Shown: positions 44,226 through 57,800, counted from the first letter of the stretch. The stretch is DNA of 64,000 nt from Pyrus communis (GCF_963583255.1 NC_084803.1:10390122-10454121); one strand, 5' to 3'. Notes: a model not told the origin generated them from the letters alone. Program-made: numbers and translations.

Positions 44226-45756
44226 GTGAACTTTGTAGTTTTAGCACTGCGTCCTACCGAGTGTGCCAAAATGTTGACCTTAAAAAATTACAAAGCCTAC
44301 GTGGCGCGCAGGCCAAGTAACTAATAAGCTAACTATGTCCTTCGGTTGAATGCAGGGCATGCCAACTCGTCGGTCGAGCTCGACCAAGGAGTAAAATTTG
44401 TTGATGTTGCGTTGAGCGCGTTGCTGACTTCTTTATCTTGCGACTGCGGCCGAGGAAGGAACAAATCCCGGCCTTTGGATTCTCGAGCTTGAAGACAAGG
44501 CTGCTAGTTCTGCGAAGTTCACAAATCGTCGGTGCCAGATTCGGTCACAGTGATTATATTCGTAAGAGTATAAGCACGACGAATTGACACTAGACTGTAT
44601 GGACACAAGTATTCAAAGGTAACGTATGTCTTGATGGTGAATATAGTTCGGCTGTCAGAATGCCGAACTCTAAAAGTCATTTGTGAGTATCCAATCATAA
44701 AATCACTCGGCGGTCAATACGCTGAACGCCGTACCTCGTAACACCTTACTTCGTCGAGAAGGCTAATAAGATGACCTTTGCCAATAAAGGTTCGAAAACC
44801 CTTCTCGACCGAGACTTGGATAGGTAACCAATGGGCCTCGACACTGTACTGTTTATCCAAACTGAAGGTGCTCCTTGGTTGGCTGATTCTACAGCAACAA
44901 TGCTGTTTATCCAAACTAAAGGTGTTCGCCGGTTGCCTTCATAGTGCTGTTTATCCAAACTGAAGATATGTGGGCGGAAAAAAAGAAAATAAAAAAAATC
45001 TCAAGATGTTTGAGAGGTTTTGCATAGGGCAATTGTGTGTTGAATTGGAGGTCCCTTTTACGTTGCACAGTGCCTTGTATTTATATGGTTGATATTTGCT
45101 TGACACAGCTAGATAATTGTGTAGAGTTCGATCGGGGTTTTGCCACCTTCTTCATATAATTTGCGATATCCAAAATCCCAAATGAGCTAGTGTAGACCAC
45201 ATGCATTTGTGGTAATGGCCCCAGGGAACAATTCTAATATTTGATGGTATCTTACCCTGCATATCCTTCCCTCAATGCCACGTGCTCCTTCCTTATCTTT
45301 TGTATGACACCAATTTAAACCAAAGATTGATTTTGATGATGTTTGAATGACTCGCAAGCCGTGAATCTCTATGGTCCAACTTCCATGCACCAATGACATT
45401 CCAATTTGTATGACTTCATCATTATCTCAAACTACGCATCCTGACTTTTCAAACTCCATTTACCATGCTGCTCCAATCTGATAACAGGAATCCCAAGTCC
45501 ACTTGAACTGTACTTGTTCGAAGATATAATGCCAAAATGATTCAAATTAAAAGATAACTATTATGATAAAAACCATAATATTATCCTTTAATTGTAACAA
45601 ATATATCTTCATTTTTCATCCAACGGTTAAGAGCTATGCTCATTCAACGATCTAGATTACTCGGGCCGATAGTGTAAAATCGGGTCCAAACAGAATGATA
45701 TTAACATGATCAACGAGGAGTAGTATTTTGAAATACCCAATAAAAAAATGCCAACA

Positions 45757-46906
45757 ATTCCCCACATATTTCAAAATACAAATTGAATCACAAAAGGAAT
45801 TTGAGTAAAACAAGTTTAAAGAGGACAAGGAAATATGAAAGGAAAATGAGAATCCAACGCATCAACACTGGTGTTTTTGGGACTATGAACCAACCTTAGG
45901 ATGAGTTAGCAGTAACTCACAGAAATTTGGTAAAAATTGAATTTTCAATGAACCAATATTTCTTTGCCTGAATCATAGGACTAACCATCCACATTGAATC
46001 CTCGGATCGAGCATGTTGTAGCGGGTTGGCGCAAATAGGCCATGCACCCACCTGAAAATTCTTGAGTGGCGGCCCCACTCCCACACTCAAATAGGTGAAT
46101 GCATCAAGTGTGCATTGTAGTCGAGCACACCACCCATATATAGGTTATGGTATTCATTAAGAACATAAGTTCAACCTTAGACGTTGCAGTAGTTGCATTA
46201 TCTATACCATAGAGATAGACTCTCAACAATAATAATATTAGATATAAATTGATAATACACGCCCAATCAACAAGTGACTTGTTCTTACCCATATGAATCT
46301 ACTTCATCGCATCTCCATTCACATAGGTTGGGTTACCATCACTCTTGATCGATGTTATAGGCATACGTCTCATCCCCTTGATGTCATAATCATCACTAGC
46401 ACTTAGCTTAGTGGATTTGTCAGATGATTAGCTAAATCCAATTCTGACGTCAAAACAATTATATCAAGTACATATGCATAAGTCATTTAGCTTAATGCCC
46501 TCATAGCTATGATATCACACACAATAAACCAACTAGTCTCTTCCCAAATAGTGGGATATCTCAAACCAAACAAAGTGGCCTCTTCCACAAATAGTCGGAT
46601 AGCTCAATAATAGATATAGAAAGAACTCGTCTCTTGTCGTTCACATTGTCTTCTTTATAAGATTACCAGCCGGTTGTTTCAAAGCTAGTGAACCTGCTCA
46701 AATATATTATCTGCAAACTCTTGTACAATTGATCAAATAAATCGAGCTCTATTCATAATTTGCATATCAAGGATACGCACACTCATTCCATAATTCACAT
46801 GAGTGTTAGACTCTGTGTATTGTTGGCACCAGATCATGACTGCAAACTAAAATACTTTAGGTATCTGCTCGGTTCTTAGTATAATGCTACTAGTATATAT
46901 ATGTGC

Positions 46907-46946
<40 letters not shown>

Positions 46947-47050
46947 CAATATACCTCCACCAAAAAATAAATTTCAATATCAAAAGGGTAATATACACAC
47001 TCATTTTCGTATAAAATAAGTGACAAAGAAATTATTTTCAAAACTGCATA
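45757..47050 (-). pseudogene. Decayed copia 3' interior including RNase H tail
   Basis: Between the LTR end and the small hAT. On the minus strand, about 46290-46520 holds a ruined copia RNase H end (a degraded ELDLANHLTNPLS-like phrase, then downstream DNA with DGNPTY-like codons). Full of stops. It ends in an AT-repeat tract. The position next to the 3' LTR fits the end of a copia pol gene. Confidence 0.45.
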
Positions 47051-47058
47051 TATATTCA

Positions 47059-48196
47059 CCAATGTTTTAAAAAACTAGCCTCGGGGCACGCCTAGGGCGC
47101 CTTTGAGGCTGGGCGCTAAGGCTAACGCCTCTGTTTTGCTGGAGTGGGCGAAAGGCTTTGCCGGAGACGCCGAGGCGGCGGAGGCGCGCCTCAAGGCGTC
47201 CCAGGCGCCTTGTCTGCCCTTTTTTTTTTTTTTTTTTTTTTGAAAAAAACGTTGTTTGGGTAAGGGTTTTTAGTCCAGATTCCACTTTTAATCCACATTC
47301 CACCATACCTTCGATCCTCTGCCTTCTTCACCCACTTCTCCCGTGCGCCAGAACACACAGCCGCCGTCACCCCAGTCGATCGTCCTCTCCCAGTCGCCAC
47401 GCCGCCGTCATCACCCTACCACCGTCACCCCAGTGCCATCAGCAAGCCCACAAATCCCCAATTTTAAAGGTTAGAGTTTCTGAAATTCTGAAAAAAGTTA
47501 GGGATTTGATTTTTTTTAAACTGGTGTGAACTGTGGAGCATTCTGGGATAGGGCTGGGTGAGAGATAAATCTGGAGCAGTGGACTGGGGAAGCTTTTCTG
47601 GAGTAGGAAATAAATCTGGGCGATAAGCTTTTCTGGGGAAAGCAGAAAAACAGAGAGGAGGGAAGAGGCTAAAGGCTCTGGGGAAAGCAGAAAAACAGAG
47701 AGGAGGGCCGGGCATGGGAGAAGGATACCAATTTAACGTGGGTTTGATGTTGGAATGTGGGACCTGAGTCGGGACTTGTTTTTTTTTTTTTTTTTTTTTT
47801 TTTTTTTGTCAAAGAGTCGGGACTTGTTTGGAAAGTTGTCCAACGAGGGAGAGGAGATGAAACTGACAAATGACGTTGCCTATTTAATGGAAAATGGGAT
47901 ATAGGTCTTTTCGTTTCAGATTTATAGCAAGGTTTCCAATTTTAAACGAATTTGGATGACATTACCTTTGAATAATGAATTTAGATGATATTATCTTTTG
48001 AATGATTATGGATTTGAATGATAAAATTGAGAATGGATGTTTATTTTACATAGTATTATTTTTTATACAATTATATGTATAATATATATAAAAAAAAATT
48101 TAATCCTATAAGGCTTCGCCTCACGCCTCACGCCTCACGCCTAGGCCGGGCTTCGCCTCCGACGCCTCGTCCACGCCTCACGCTTTTAATACATTG
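47059..48196. mobile_element. Non-autonomous hAT-like element with CG-rich subterminal repeats
   Basis: Ends CAATGTTTTAAAA and TTTTAATACATTG are inverted, with the 8-bp duplication ATATTCAC on each side (47051-47058 and 48197-48204). The first and last 150 bp are packed with GGCGCC, GGCGCT and CACGCCTC phrases, typical of hAT subterminal binding sites. The interior holds poly-T tracts (47220 and 47780) and no transposase. Confidence 0.82.
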
Positions 48197-49689
48197 ATAT
48201 TCACATAAGATGATCAGGTTACAGATGAACTTACAGAAACATAGCAATACCACCACATTTTCAAGTATATATGTCATCTGAACTCCTTGTTGTTGGAATT
48301 TAAGATTATTTTATTGTTTGAATTTGGACTTAGCCCGTTAGTATTAGGGTTTCATTTTCTTGCTTATTAGGGTTAGGTTAGTTCTCTATATATGTGATGC
48401 TTTGTAGCTCGTAGAACAAGTAAGTCATTCACAATGTAGCCTTTAGGGTTTTGTAACCATTTCGGTATTCTTGTTTGTTTAATAATATTCTTATTTTGTT
48501 AGTCTTATTCATGGCGCATTTTGATATTTAACTTAGTATCAGAGCAGGTACAATCCTTCGTGATTTAATTTGCTCTTGTTTGATACAATTTTGTTGTCCT
48601 GTCTAGTTTAGGTTCGTGAATTTTTTTTTTTTTTTTTTTTTTGTTTTTTGTTTTTTTGTTTTTTTTGGTTTTCGGGTTTGGTTCTGGGATCTTGTTTTTG
48701 CATTGATTGGTTTAGACTGTTTATTTGTGGTAGTTTGAAAAAAAAAAATGAAAGCAAAACTAGAGTCCCGCCGCCGCATGCTGCATGGAGACCCATCCGT
48801 CTCACCGCCTGTGTGGAATCTGCATCAGAACCATAAGTCGCACCACCAGCCACGCCACACCGCCCTGCTGTCCAGAACTCGGACCTGTACGATCCTATTA
48901 TTGTTCGCATCTGACGCTGCAAATCAGCCCTGAACCTGTAATCCCGTCAGCCCACCACCGCACTGCTCGTTCTCATTCTCACCCAGACCCACGAAACCCA
49001 TCTGCACGCTGCCGCTGCAACCAGAAACCCAGCACATCTGCCGTTTGAATCCACCCCGCCGCCAAGCCACCCAGTCACGCCTCCACCATTGCCTGAAATC
49101 TCGCAGCTGCCCATTGCTTCCTCGCCTGAAAAGATGCAACCACAACTCGGAGTCTGGATTCAGAATGTTCGTCTGCACATGTTTTGCGCCCATTTTGCCA
49201 CCGGAACCGAAGAAAGAAGAAGTAAAAGAAAGGGAAAAAAATAGAAAAAGAAAACAGGAAAAAGTAAAAAAAAAAAAAAAAGGTATGGAGCCCACAATCT
49301 GTTGGGCTATTATGATTTGTTTGAAGGCCTTTAGTTGGGCCTTGTTGATTGAAGCCTGGATTGTTCGTTTGTTTGCTTGATTGCTTGCTCGCTTGTCTTG
49401 TCTTGTCTGTCTAACTGATAGGGGAGCCGAGAATTATTTGGTGGGTGGGCTAAACTTAAATTATTACTAGGAGATCAAATGGTTAAATTTTTTTGTTACT
49501 TACGTAAAGTGACACAATGACAAACCTGAAAACAATAATTTAAAGTAAGAAATTTAACTATGAATAAAGTCAGTTTCAACTATATTTAACAAAGAAAACA
49601 TTTGAAGTTGCAACTTATAGTAGAAAGAAACATACATCATCAATCTTGTCATAACAACTTAACAAATAAAAGAAAAAGTACCTATTCAA

Positions 49690-49850
49690 GTTGTGCCCTT
49701 CGATCCTTAATGGAATTGAAATCTTTTGTTATTTCTTCTGAATCAATCTTTTCGGCAAGCTCTTTTTCAATGTACACAACCATTGAATATGCTAGAAATT
49801 CACTCTCCATCTTGTTGCAACGTCTTGTTTTAATAAGCCAGAAAAATCAA
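49690..49850 (-). pseudogene. Captured hAT transposase C-terminal fragment
   Basis: The minus strand reads NKMESEFLAYSMVVYIEKEL, then an IKDRRAQLE-like end and a stop, which corresponds position by position to the last 50 residues of hAT/TTF transposases (compare NKMGDQWLSDSLVVYIEK in the intact gene at 26447-28822). It is the dimerisation-domain tail only. The surrounding 49430-50390 may be a deleted hAT carried in the LTR element. Confidence 0.75.
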
Positions 49851-50394
49851 CAAGTTTTCTCACTTGTATTGTATGCTTGGTTTCTGTGAACTACAGTGCA
49901 AAGACGAGAGGTCGAGACGGGACAAAGGCTTTTCTGAAAGTCAGAAAGTGAAAGAAGGTCACTGTGTTGTACCCCAAAAGTCGAAATAAAATAATAAACT
50001 AGTCTACTCCTAGGAAACCTAAATTAATAAAATATTAAATTTACTTTTTAAAACCTGATGAGATGACTACTCTACTCCTAAACTAATGACTATACTACTC
50101 CCTAGAAACTAATCAAATAAAAAAACTTAATCGGACGTGACTGCCAGTGTGTGTGTACGATTTGAAATATAATAATAATAAATTTTGATATTGATTAAAG
50201 TAAATAATTTATTTAATATTTATTAACTCTTACTTTTTCTAAAAGTAGTCTTATTGTTCAGAACTTTACTTATTAGGTGGGCTATAACAATTAAAATTAA
50301 TAAAATAATCTAAATTAGCAGTATTTTTAACCTTAAACAACTAAAACTCTCCCTATGCTAGAGCCCACTCTAGCCCTATTACTAGCTTCGCCGT

Positions 50395-50515
50395 TGCGCC
50401 TAACGGAGCTTGCCTTGTCGTGTCCGCCTAGCGGAGCTTGCCTTGTCGTGTCCGCCTAGTGGAGCTTGTCTTGTCTTGTCCACCTAACGGAGCTTACATC
50501 CTCATCTGCTTGCTG
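50395..50515. repeat. Tandem repeat of about 31 bp, four units
   Basis: Units with CGCCTAACGGAGCTTGC and CTTGTCGTGTC alternate four times with small changes inside the short LTR element. Confidence 0.8.
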
Positions 50516-50804
50516 GCAAACTCATGACGTGTACCGCCATGAGTTTGACGGGGGGGTGTTGGAATTTAGGATTATTTTATTGTTAGAATTTGGGCTTAGC
50601 CCGTTAGTATTAGGGTTTCGTTTTCTTGCTTATTAGGGTTAGGTTAGTTCTCTATATATGTGATGCTTTGTAGTTCGTAGAACAAGCAAGTCATTCACAA
50701 TGTAGCCTTTAGGGTTTTGTAGCCGTTTCGGCATTCTCGTTTATTTAATAATATTCTTATTTTGTTGGTCTTGTTCATGACGCACTTTGATATTCAACTC
50801 TTGT

Positions 50805-52018
50805 AAATGTCATTAGCACACAGTTCGTGTCCTTGTATCTCACTTATCAAAGGGGTCATTAAAAATTCTAACACCTTTTCCTTAATTTATAGTAGCTTTG
50901 ATTTAAGCATCACAAACATACAAATTTAAAATTAATTTCAAGCATCAAAAGATACATGAAAATATACTTTTGATTATATAAATACAGTACAGAGACATTC
51001 ATATATCAATTAGTTGCACGCTTTAAACGAATTGAAAATCTCATTAATAGACAAAATTCGTCTCTCATGTATTTGGATGTAATTGGACGGGTTTTAAGCC
51101 ACTTAGCCTCTACTCTTCAACATGCATGTCAAATTAGACTCTCTCCGATACATCACATTAAAATGTCATGGCAAATAAAGAGTTGCAATTAATATGCATT
51201 GCCATATGTAAAAAGTATAATGTAAAACTCACCAGACGTCAATTTCTAAGTAATAGTACTTCAAATATGTTTAGTATTCAAAATATGCCTCGGCAATGAT
51301 CTTGTGTAACTTTTCTCTCAAGACATATGCGTCCTTCTCAATGAATTCATCGTTCATGGTGGACCGTCATTTTAATTTTCTATGTTCACTTCCATGGTAT
51401 CATTCCACCACTAGAGAAGAAACACGTAATCACAATCAGCCAGACATTATATTATCTTTTGAAGTAATATTTTGACGTAATATTTCTAACAATTTGTAAC
51501 TTCACACATACCCCCACATAGGTATTGGAATCTCTTTAAAACATAATATCATGATATAACAATAATTTCTCAAATTAATTTGCATATTAAATGCTCAAGA
51601 TTAATTCTTATTTAACACAAAATTCATAAGCGCGTTAACTCTCTATTATAAATATCAACATTAATCGGCATAAAACTCCCTAGACAAAAATAATAATAAC
51701 AATAACTCAATCAATGAGAAATAAAAGGAAACCCACATTAAAGCTATTTAACCAGAATATTAATATGTGGAATCATTACTTTAATGCTCTTTAAAACTCA
51801 ATCATAAAATTCCATGATTTTGTTTTTCTCCATGCACTAAGTCTAAGTCGAAACCAAAGAAGAAAGTTGGAATTCCATCATAAAATCAAGGGTTATTTTG
51901 GTTCCAATTCCTAATCAACCTTGCTTGTTTAAATATTTTGATCGAGGTCTTTAGCCTCATTTAAGAGATTTAACTCATGCATTTATGCATTTAATGTCCT
52001 CCAAATTATGAAATTTAA
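50805..52018. other. No gene; interior of the large LTR element
   Basis: AT-rich DNA without a coding signal. It lies directly left of the second copy of the 52-kb duplication. Confidence 0.4.
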
Positions 52019-54897
52019 ATAATATTTTTAAACTATAATAAATACTTAAAAATCAATTTTAGAGTAATATTGTTCTTCACAAAAATTATAGCAAAAAAAT
52101 AATGTACCAACATAATTATTTACATATTTTAAAAGATAACTATTGATATATTTTAAAACATAAAATAAATACATATAATTAGCATGGGTACATTTAGCAA
52201 AATTAAAAATGGGTAGAAATACAAATACAAGTATAAAAAATTTGGGCACAAAAATGAATTAATATATGGGTACATATTAAAATTGAAAAGAAAATTGGTA
52301 CAAATTAAAAAAAAAAAAAGGCATTGCAAATTAAAAAATGGGTACAAACTAAAAATAAAAATATATGATAAAAAATTTAGCCATAAATATAAATATAACA
52401 AATATAACGTTTCTAACACTAAATGAATATATTTAGAAATAAAAATATTATGTTATTAAAATAATTAATGACGTTTATTAAAATATAAGGATATTGATAA
52501 AAAATTGAAAAGGAATAAGGTTTTAATCAATGGAGTAGGAAAAATAGGGATGAGAAACTAATTTTTCCTAAAATCAATTAGCTATATGGACAGTAGCCCA
52601 ACCTCTTATAAGCTCATGCAATGTCCCTCATCCCATCAATGTGGCACTCATTCTCAAAATGCCCCCTCACATGTGGCGAATTTACGAGCCTAACAAGTGG
52701 ACAACACAATGGGGTTGATGTGAAACACATGTGGCCGTTTGGCTTCACACATGGGACAACTGATGCGAAAATTAAACGCACACAAATTAACCCTCTTGTT
52801 GTCGAATTGTAGTAAGGATGCAAGTAGGGATCGTTCTAGACCGGGGATTAGGAGGGCTTGCTAAAACCTCTAAACTGACTCAAAAACATAAAAACAAAGT
52901 TAAAAATGTTCACAAAGACTCAAAGGACTCAAAACAAGTTCAAAAGACTCAAAGGACTCAAAACAAGTTCAAAAGACTCAAAATTGCCTAAAAACACTAA
53001 CTAGGCAGTTTCTGACCTTAAACCCAATTTTGGACGAATTTAAGATTATGGCTTGATTCAAAACACTTTAAAACATAAACTAAACAGATTCTAAGCACTA
53101 AAGAACAAGAAAGTAAAGGGGGGTTTTGATTTGACGAGAATTGAATTAACAAAACAAGTTGTGAAACTAGGCAGATTGTTAAATGAATTTGTTGAAAACA
53201 AGATAATGGAATAGCTAAGGGGTTCTTCTCCACACATGAAATATATGCAACATAAATCGATTTCCAGTTATCAATTCAATAAGTTATGAACCTCGACGCT
53301 CCAAGTTAATTAGGTCCGCTTAAATTAACCTTCAGATTTCCCTAGAATCATTGAATTGGATGAATATGCATCGCAATCAAATTATTCCTAACAAGTTCTC
53401 TATATGAACAGCATGATAAAGATACAAGTTAGAATCATTACGTTCTTTGGAAATCATAAGCATCGACAAGGCATTTGTAACTATGAAAAGCATGATACTC
53501 TTGCCAGGAATTTACTTAACATGATTGTGAAAACAACCTTAACTACTTGTGAATATTAGTTTGTGACGATTATGTGAAACACCCTAATATTCTAGCTCCA
53601 AATTCAAGCATGCAAATTAAGTAGGCCTCCCTAATAAACATACAAGAATAAGTTATCCGTCAAACGGTTAAGTAAATTGCGTTCACGACTTATGCAATGA
53701 TAACTGGAAGTAATCAACTTATTTCACATATATAATCATGGTTTCGAATACACCCTTAGCCAAAGGAAGTTTAGTTCCTCATACGTACAAGACAAAGAGA
53801 ATTGAAATTAAACATTGAAATCAAAGAAACACCTAAACATTCCAACAACTCAAACTTGAATTGTATGAACGTTTAGGCCCTCTTCTCTTCCTCTTTGTTG
53901 TGGCACAAGGTCTAAGGAAATGTTTAGGGCTTTAGGTGTATGGAGGAATGGATGTGTGGTGGTAGGATAGTGTTTTGGAGGGATGGGAAGCCACGGCCAA
54001 GGGAAGTTTTTTGTGTTGGTGTATTGTGTATGAATGAATTGCATGGTTTTATAGGGAGAGAATGGATTGGAGAGCATGTTAATGGCAGCTAGGATGAATG
54101 ATTAAAGGGGCTGCTAGGTTGGAAATGCATGTGGAGCAGCTGGAAATGAAGGGGAAGCACGGCAAGGTGTGGTAGGAATGGGTGAATGTGCATGTGCTGA
54201 TTTATTTGAAGATGCATGTGCAATGGCTGGAATGAATGTGTTTTGCACGGCACCAAGGGGTTTGAATGATTGAATGTTGGTGAATATGTGGCTGCAATGA
54301 TTAAGTGGACATCCTGGAAATGCAAGGTGAATGTGCACGGCAAGGGGAGTGATTGATTGAATGTGCATGTTGGTGAATATGTGGCTGCAATGATTTTGGA
54401 AGAATGATATTGAAATGAGAAAGCATGTGGCTGCCAACTAGAGTGAATGATTGAAGTGGGATGGCTGCAATGGATTAAAGGATGAGAGTGCATGTGGCTG
54501 CAATGGATTAAAGGATGGGAGTGCACGGCATTGGAGAGAAAATGGCTGCAATGATGTGTAATTGGGCTAGGGTTTAAGTGCATAAAATGGACCCATATTG
54601 CTCCCCCTTGCATGGCAAGGGAAGGGAAATAGGGTTAAGCCCACGACAAGGGCTATGTAATTGGGCTAGGGCCTTGGTTTTGTGTCCTAAAGTGCCTCAA
54701 TTTCGTCCAACACCTTGGCTCCAAACATAAGCTATCCATCCTTAGCCCAAAAGTGCTCCAAAATGCACTTCTTTGCTCCTTAAGCCCTTAGAACCTGAAA
54801 ACATACGAAAATAACTTAAAAGACTTAAGGAACTAAGAAATAACAACGCAAATGCACAAGAACAAGCTAACTAAGTTGCCTAAATATGCTCCTATCA

Positions 54898-57130
54898 AAT
54901 TCCCCCACACTTAGCTTTTGCTAGTCCTCGAGCAAAACAAAACGATAACAAACAAATAAAACGACACTAAACAAGTAAAACACAACCTAAACCTTCCAAC
55001 AATCGTCTCAGGGATTTCCAATGCACATGACATGTTAAAAATCATTATTCCCACAGATTTTAGCCATCTTTACACTTAAGTACATTCTTAATCATAGTCA
55101 CCACATACTAGTTCACAATTAAGCATTTAAAACCATGTTTTGAATGTAGTAACATGCCTTAGAGAATTTGCTCAATTCCTTACAAGATATGCACTCAATT
55201 TTTACTCCAATTTTCTGACTACACACCCTAATCTAGTTATATGTGAGAAGATTGATGTAAGCATGAAAACGAACACTCACATATATGTATCACAAAGGAA
55301 GCAATTTCTGGAGTTAATAAGCATGTTTAGGTATGATCTCATGAATGGAATGCTACTACTTAGATGCGAGAACCCGTGACACCATATGCTCATACCAAGT
55401 TCAAACTCCACAAATTGAAACACATAACACTCAAGATTGAAGTCACGGGTTGTAATGGGGCTTGGGGTGTTTGGATAACAAAGAAGGGATATGGAAAACA
55501 AAGGTTCTTTAAGCAATAGTGAGCAAAGTAATGAATTAGACATTTAGAATTCCCTTTAGAACGCAAAAAATCAACTTTGAACACCCAAGGGGAAGTCACA
55601 CAAAACTTAGGGTCATATTCAACTTTTTGGACCCTTTCTTTAACAACCAACACTTGTGAGTTCATTCTCACTTATTTTTCTTTTCTTTTCTTTTCTAGCC
55701 GTGCCTATGGCACAACAGCTTTCATCAATAATCCTTCCCCCACACTTATTTTCTGCAATAATGTAACTCAAAAGAAATTCTTTTAAGTCATGCTCACTAT
55801 CTTTTAAGAACAAGGGTGTGGACTGTCCTAAACTAGGCTAGGTAAGGATAATGTGGGTGAACAAAGAATAAAGGCTAAACAATGCTCAACGGGGTTAAAA
55901 CTTACAACATATACGAAATATGGGAAGTAAGGCTATTTGGCTATGGTGGCAACTACACAACTTCATCTTGATATATGTTATGCAATTCAATGTCATGCTT
56001 TGAATGAAACGGATATAAGTTCTAGCATTTAGTTCTATCATGATACAATTGCATTCTAAGTAGCAACCAAGCAAGGAATACTGAGATCATGCAACAACTT
56101 TAGAAAACAAAGAATCACAGATTATAACTCTCCAAAGAAGGTAATGGCTCGAGTCTCACAGGGATGTAGCGTTATTATGAGTTCCTTCCTTCAAGCATGT
56201 TACAGAAACGAATTTTTCTTTTATGATTGCATGTGAAGTCATACATTAAAACCATAACCAAGCATATACCAAGAGTAAATCAAACTTTTCTCCATGTTTA
56301 TAACTCTTTTTAACAGTCATGCAATTACAAACCAAATCCTCATCATTGTGTTGGAAGGTATCCTAAGACACAAACACACAAAAACGACTCAAAACACTCT
56401 TTTTAGGCTTTTCAAAACATGTTTTTCAAATTTTTATGTGATTTTCGGAGTTTATAAGTCAACACACTCTCAAACATTCTGAAATGGCTTAAAAAACACT
56501 TAAAAATAGCAAGGAACAACATTGGAAGTTATGGGTGATAAAATCTCACGAATTTGCATCAACAACATTAGTTACCCCCCCATACTTGAATCAAACATTG
56601 TCCTCAATGTTTTAAGCTTAAAATCACACCAAACAAAAGTAAACATAAAAACAGCAACTAAACATACTAAACATGGCATAATGTAACTAACAAAGAGAAG
56701 AGTTTAGGGACACAAATCTGGTTGTGGAATGTAAATTCCATCTTCTCCTTGGTGATTGCATTGATGCTTGATCTTGGTGATTCCACATGCTTAATCTTGA
56801 ACTAGGCTGGATGATTATTTTGGTCTCCCCTGAAGGTCTGAGCTTACTCCTTTTATCTGTTTCTTTGTTCAATCTTTCCAATTCGTATTGAAGAGGGTTA
56901 GAGGATAACTCAGCCTATGCAGTTGTTGCGCTTGTCTCCGCATGCTTCAATGTATCATTTTCACTTGCCTTACTTGCTCCCCTTGCAGAAGTGGTCCCTT
57001 CTCTGGAAGTGTATCAACCGTTGAAGATGACTACTCGAGAGCAATGCTAGGTAAGCAACCAGGGAATAGATTCCAGGCAGTCGGTTCCAGATCGGAAGAC
57101 TGACTCCAAGTGCCGGCTGATTGCTTTCTT
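54898..57130. other. Non-coding interior of the Ty3-type element
   Basis: No protease, polymerase or integrase is recognisable on either strand. The short ORFs are without motifs. This is where pol would normally lie in a complete relative. Confidence 0.6.
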
Positions 57131-57499
57131 TCACTTTGCTATGCGAGTAAGAACAAGGACAAAGGAAAAGACAGGGAAAGAGCATGATATGAGATACTTT
57201 TGCTTTGGACCTTGATGATATGAGATACCTTTGCTTTTGAAGAAGCGGCGAATGAATCAGCACATGTATTTGTTGTGGTTGTCTCCACATGCTTCGATCT
57301 ACCGTTTCCTCCTGGCTTATCTGTATTCCAAGCATCTGGTATCTTCTTTGGGGGAGAAAAAATTGAGTATTTCGAGAGGCTTTGCTGGGAGTGCGCCCTC
57401 AGAGGTGAGGAAAAGTTAGGCATTTTCTTCAGGTCTGCCTTGCCATAAAAGATGAAGGTCGACATATATAGGGATTTCCCAATAGCAAGTGGTGGTACT

Positions 57500-57800
57500 G
57501 TTCTTTTACCCTTGTCGACAAACGCTTCTTCGATTTTTGAGCAAGCGTCTCTTCGATTTCTGAACAAACGCCTCTTTGATTTCTGAATGGCAAGTAGTCG
57601 TGCGGATGCGGCTTTGTCAGAGATCTTTTGACAAAGTTGCACGCGTTTTCTGAAAAGCAGAGAAAGCGTCGCCGAACTTTACGCTTGTCGGTAAAAGTGT
57701 GTAGTTGCGATGATGACCTCCACGTGTTTTCAACTTTGTCAGAGATCTTTTGACAAAGTTGAACGCGTTTTCTGAAAAGCCGAGAGAGCGTCGCCAAACT
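57500..57800. repeat. Tandem repeats upstream of the antisense ORF
   Basis: A unit of about 118 bp with TCAGAGATCTTTTGACAAAG and CGCGTTTTCTGAAAAGC occurs twice (about 57613-57690 and 57736-57810). Before it a shorter unit, with TCTTCGATTTCTGA, repeats about three times. Position just 5' of the plus-strand ORF suggests a regulatory role, but this is inference. Confidence 0.7.

Larger units (their letters stand above)
40310..45692 (-). mobile_element. Non-autonomous LTR retrotransposon, 5.4 kb
   Basis: LTRs of 1419 bp (40310-41728) and 1421 bp (44272-45692) start TGTTGACC and end TCCAAACA on the plus strand, with the target duplication GAATG on both sides (40305-40309 and 45693-45697). On the minus strand a PBS-like TTTTGGCACACTCGGTAGGAC follows the 5' LTR, and a purine run ACTGGGGGGCAA precedes the 3' LTR. 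The 2.5-kb interior has one ORF and no pol genes, so it would need help from another element. Confidence 0.9.
39592..45756 (-). mobile_element. 3' LTR of a large LTR element, split by a nested element
   Basis: The LTR starts TGTTGGAAATATT at 39592, is interrupted at 40309, resumes at 45693 and ends ATGCCAACA at 45756 (about 780 bp). The left flank ACTAC (39587-39591) is its target site. On the minus strand a purine run (TATGTGGGGAATTG) directly precedes it, marking this as the 3' LTR. The rest of the element would run to the right through 45757-64000 and beyond. Confidence 0.7.
48291..50799 (+). mobile_element. Short non-autonomous LTR element with captured DNA
   Basis: LTRs at 48291-48533 and 50557-50799 begin TGTTGGAATTTA and end CAACT, with the target duplication CTTGT (48286-48290 and 50800-50804). 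A PBS-like TAGTATCAGAGC follows the 5' LTR, and a purine run ACGGGGGGG precedes the 3' LTR. The 2.0-kb interior has no gag or pol. It carries poly-T tracts, a hAT transposase tail (49690-49850) and a tandem repeat (50395-50515). Confidence 0.88.

Noticed and set aside
47067..47529. Arg- and Pro-rich ORFs
   Set aside because: They result from GC-rich subterminal repeats and poly-T tracts of a non-autonomous hAT element.
48608..49380. Small ORFs next to poly-T tracts
   Set aside because: They are inside a short LTR element, are low in complexity and overlap on both strands without recognisable domains.
54089..54613. His-rich ORFs (also 61349-61840)
   Set aside because: They lie in the LTRs of the 9.4-kb element, on low-complexity GCATGTGGCTGCAATG repeats, and change length between the two LTRs.
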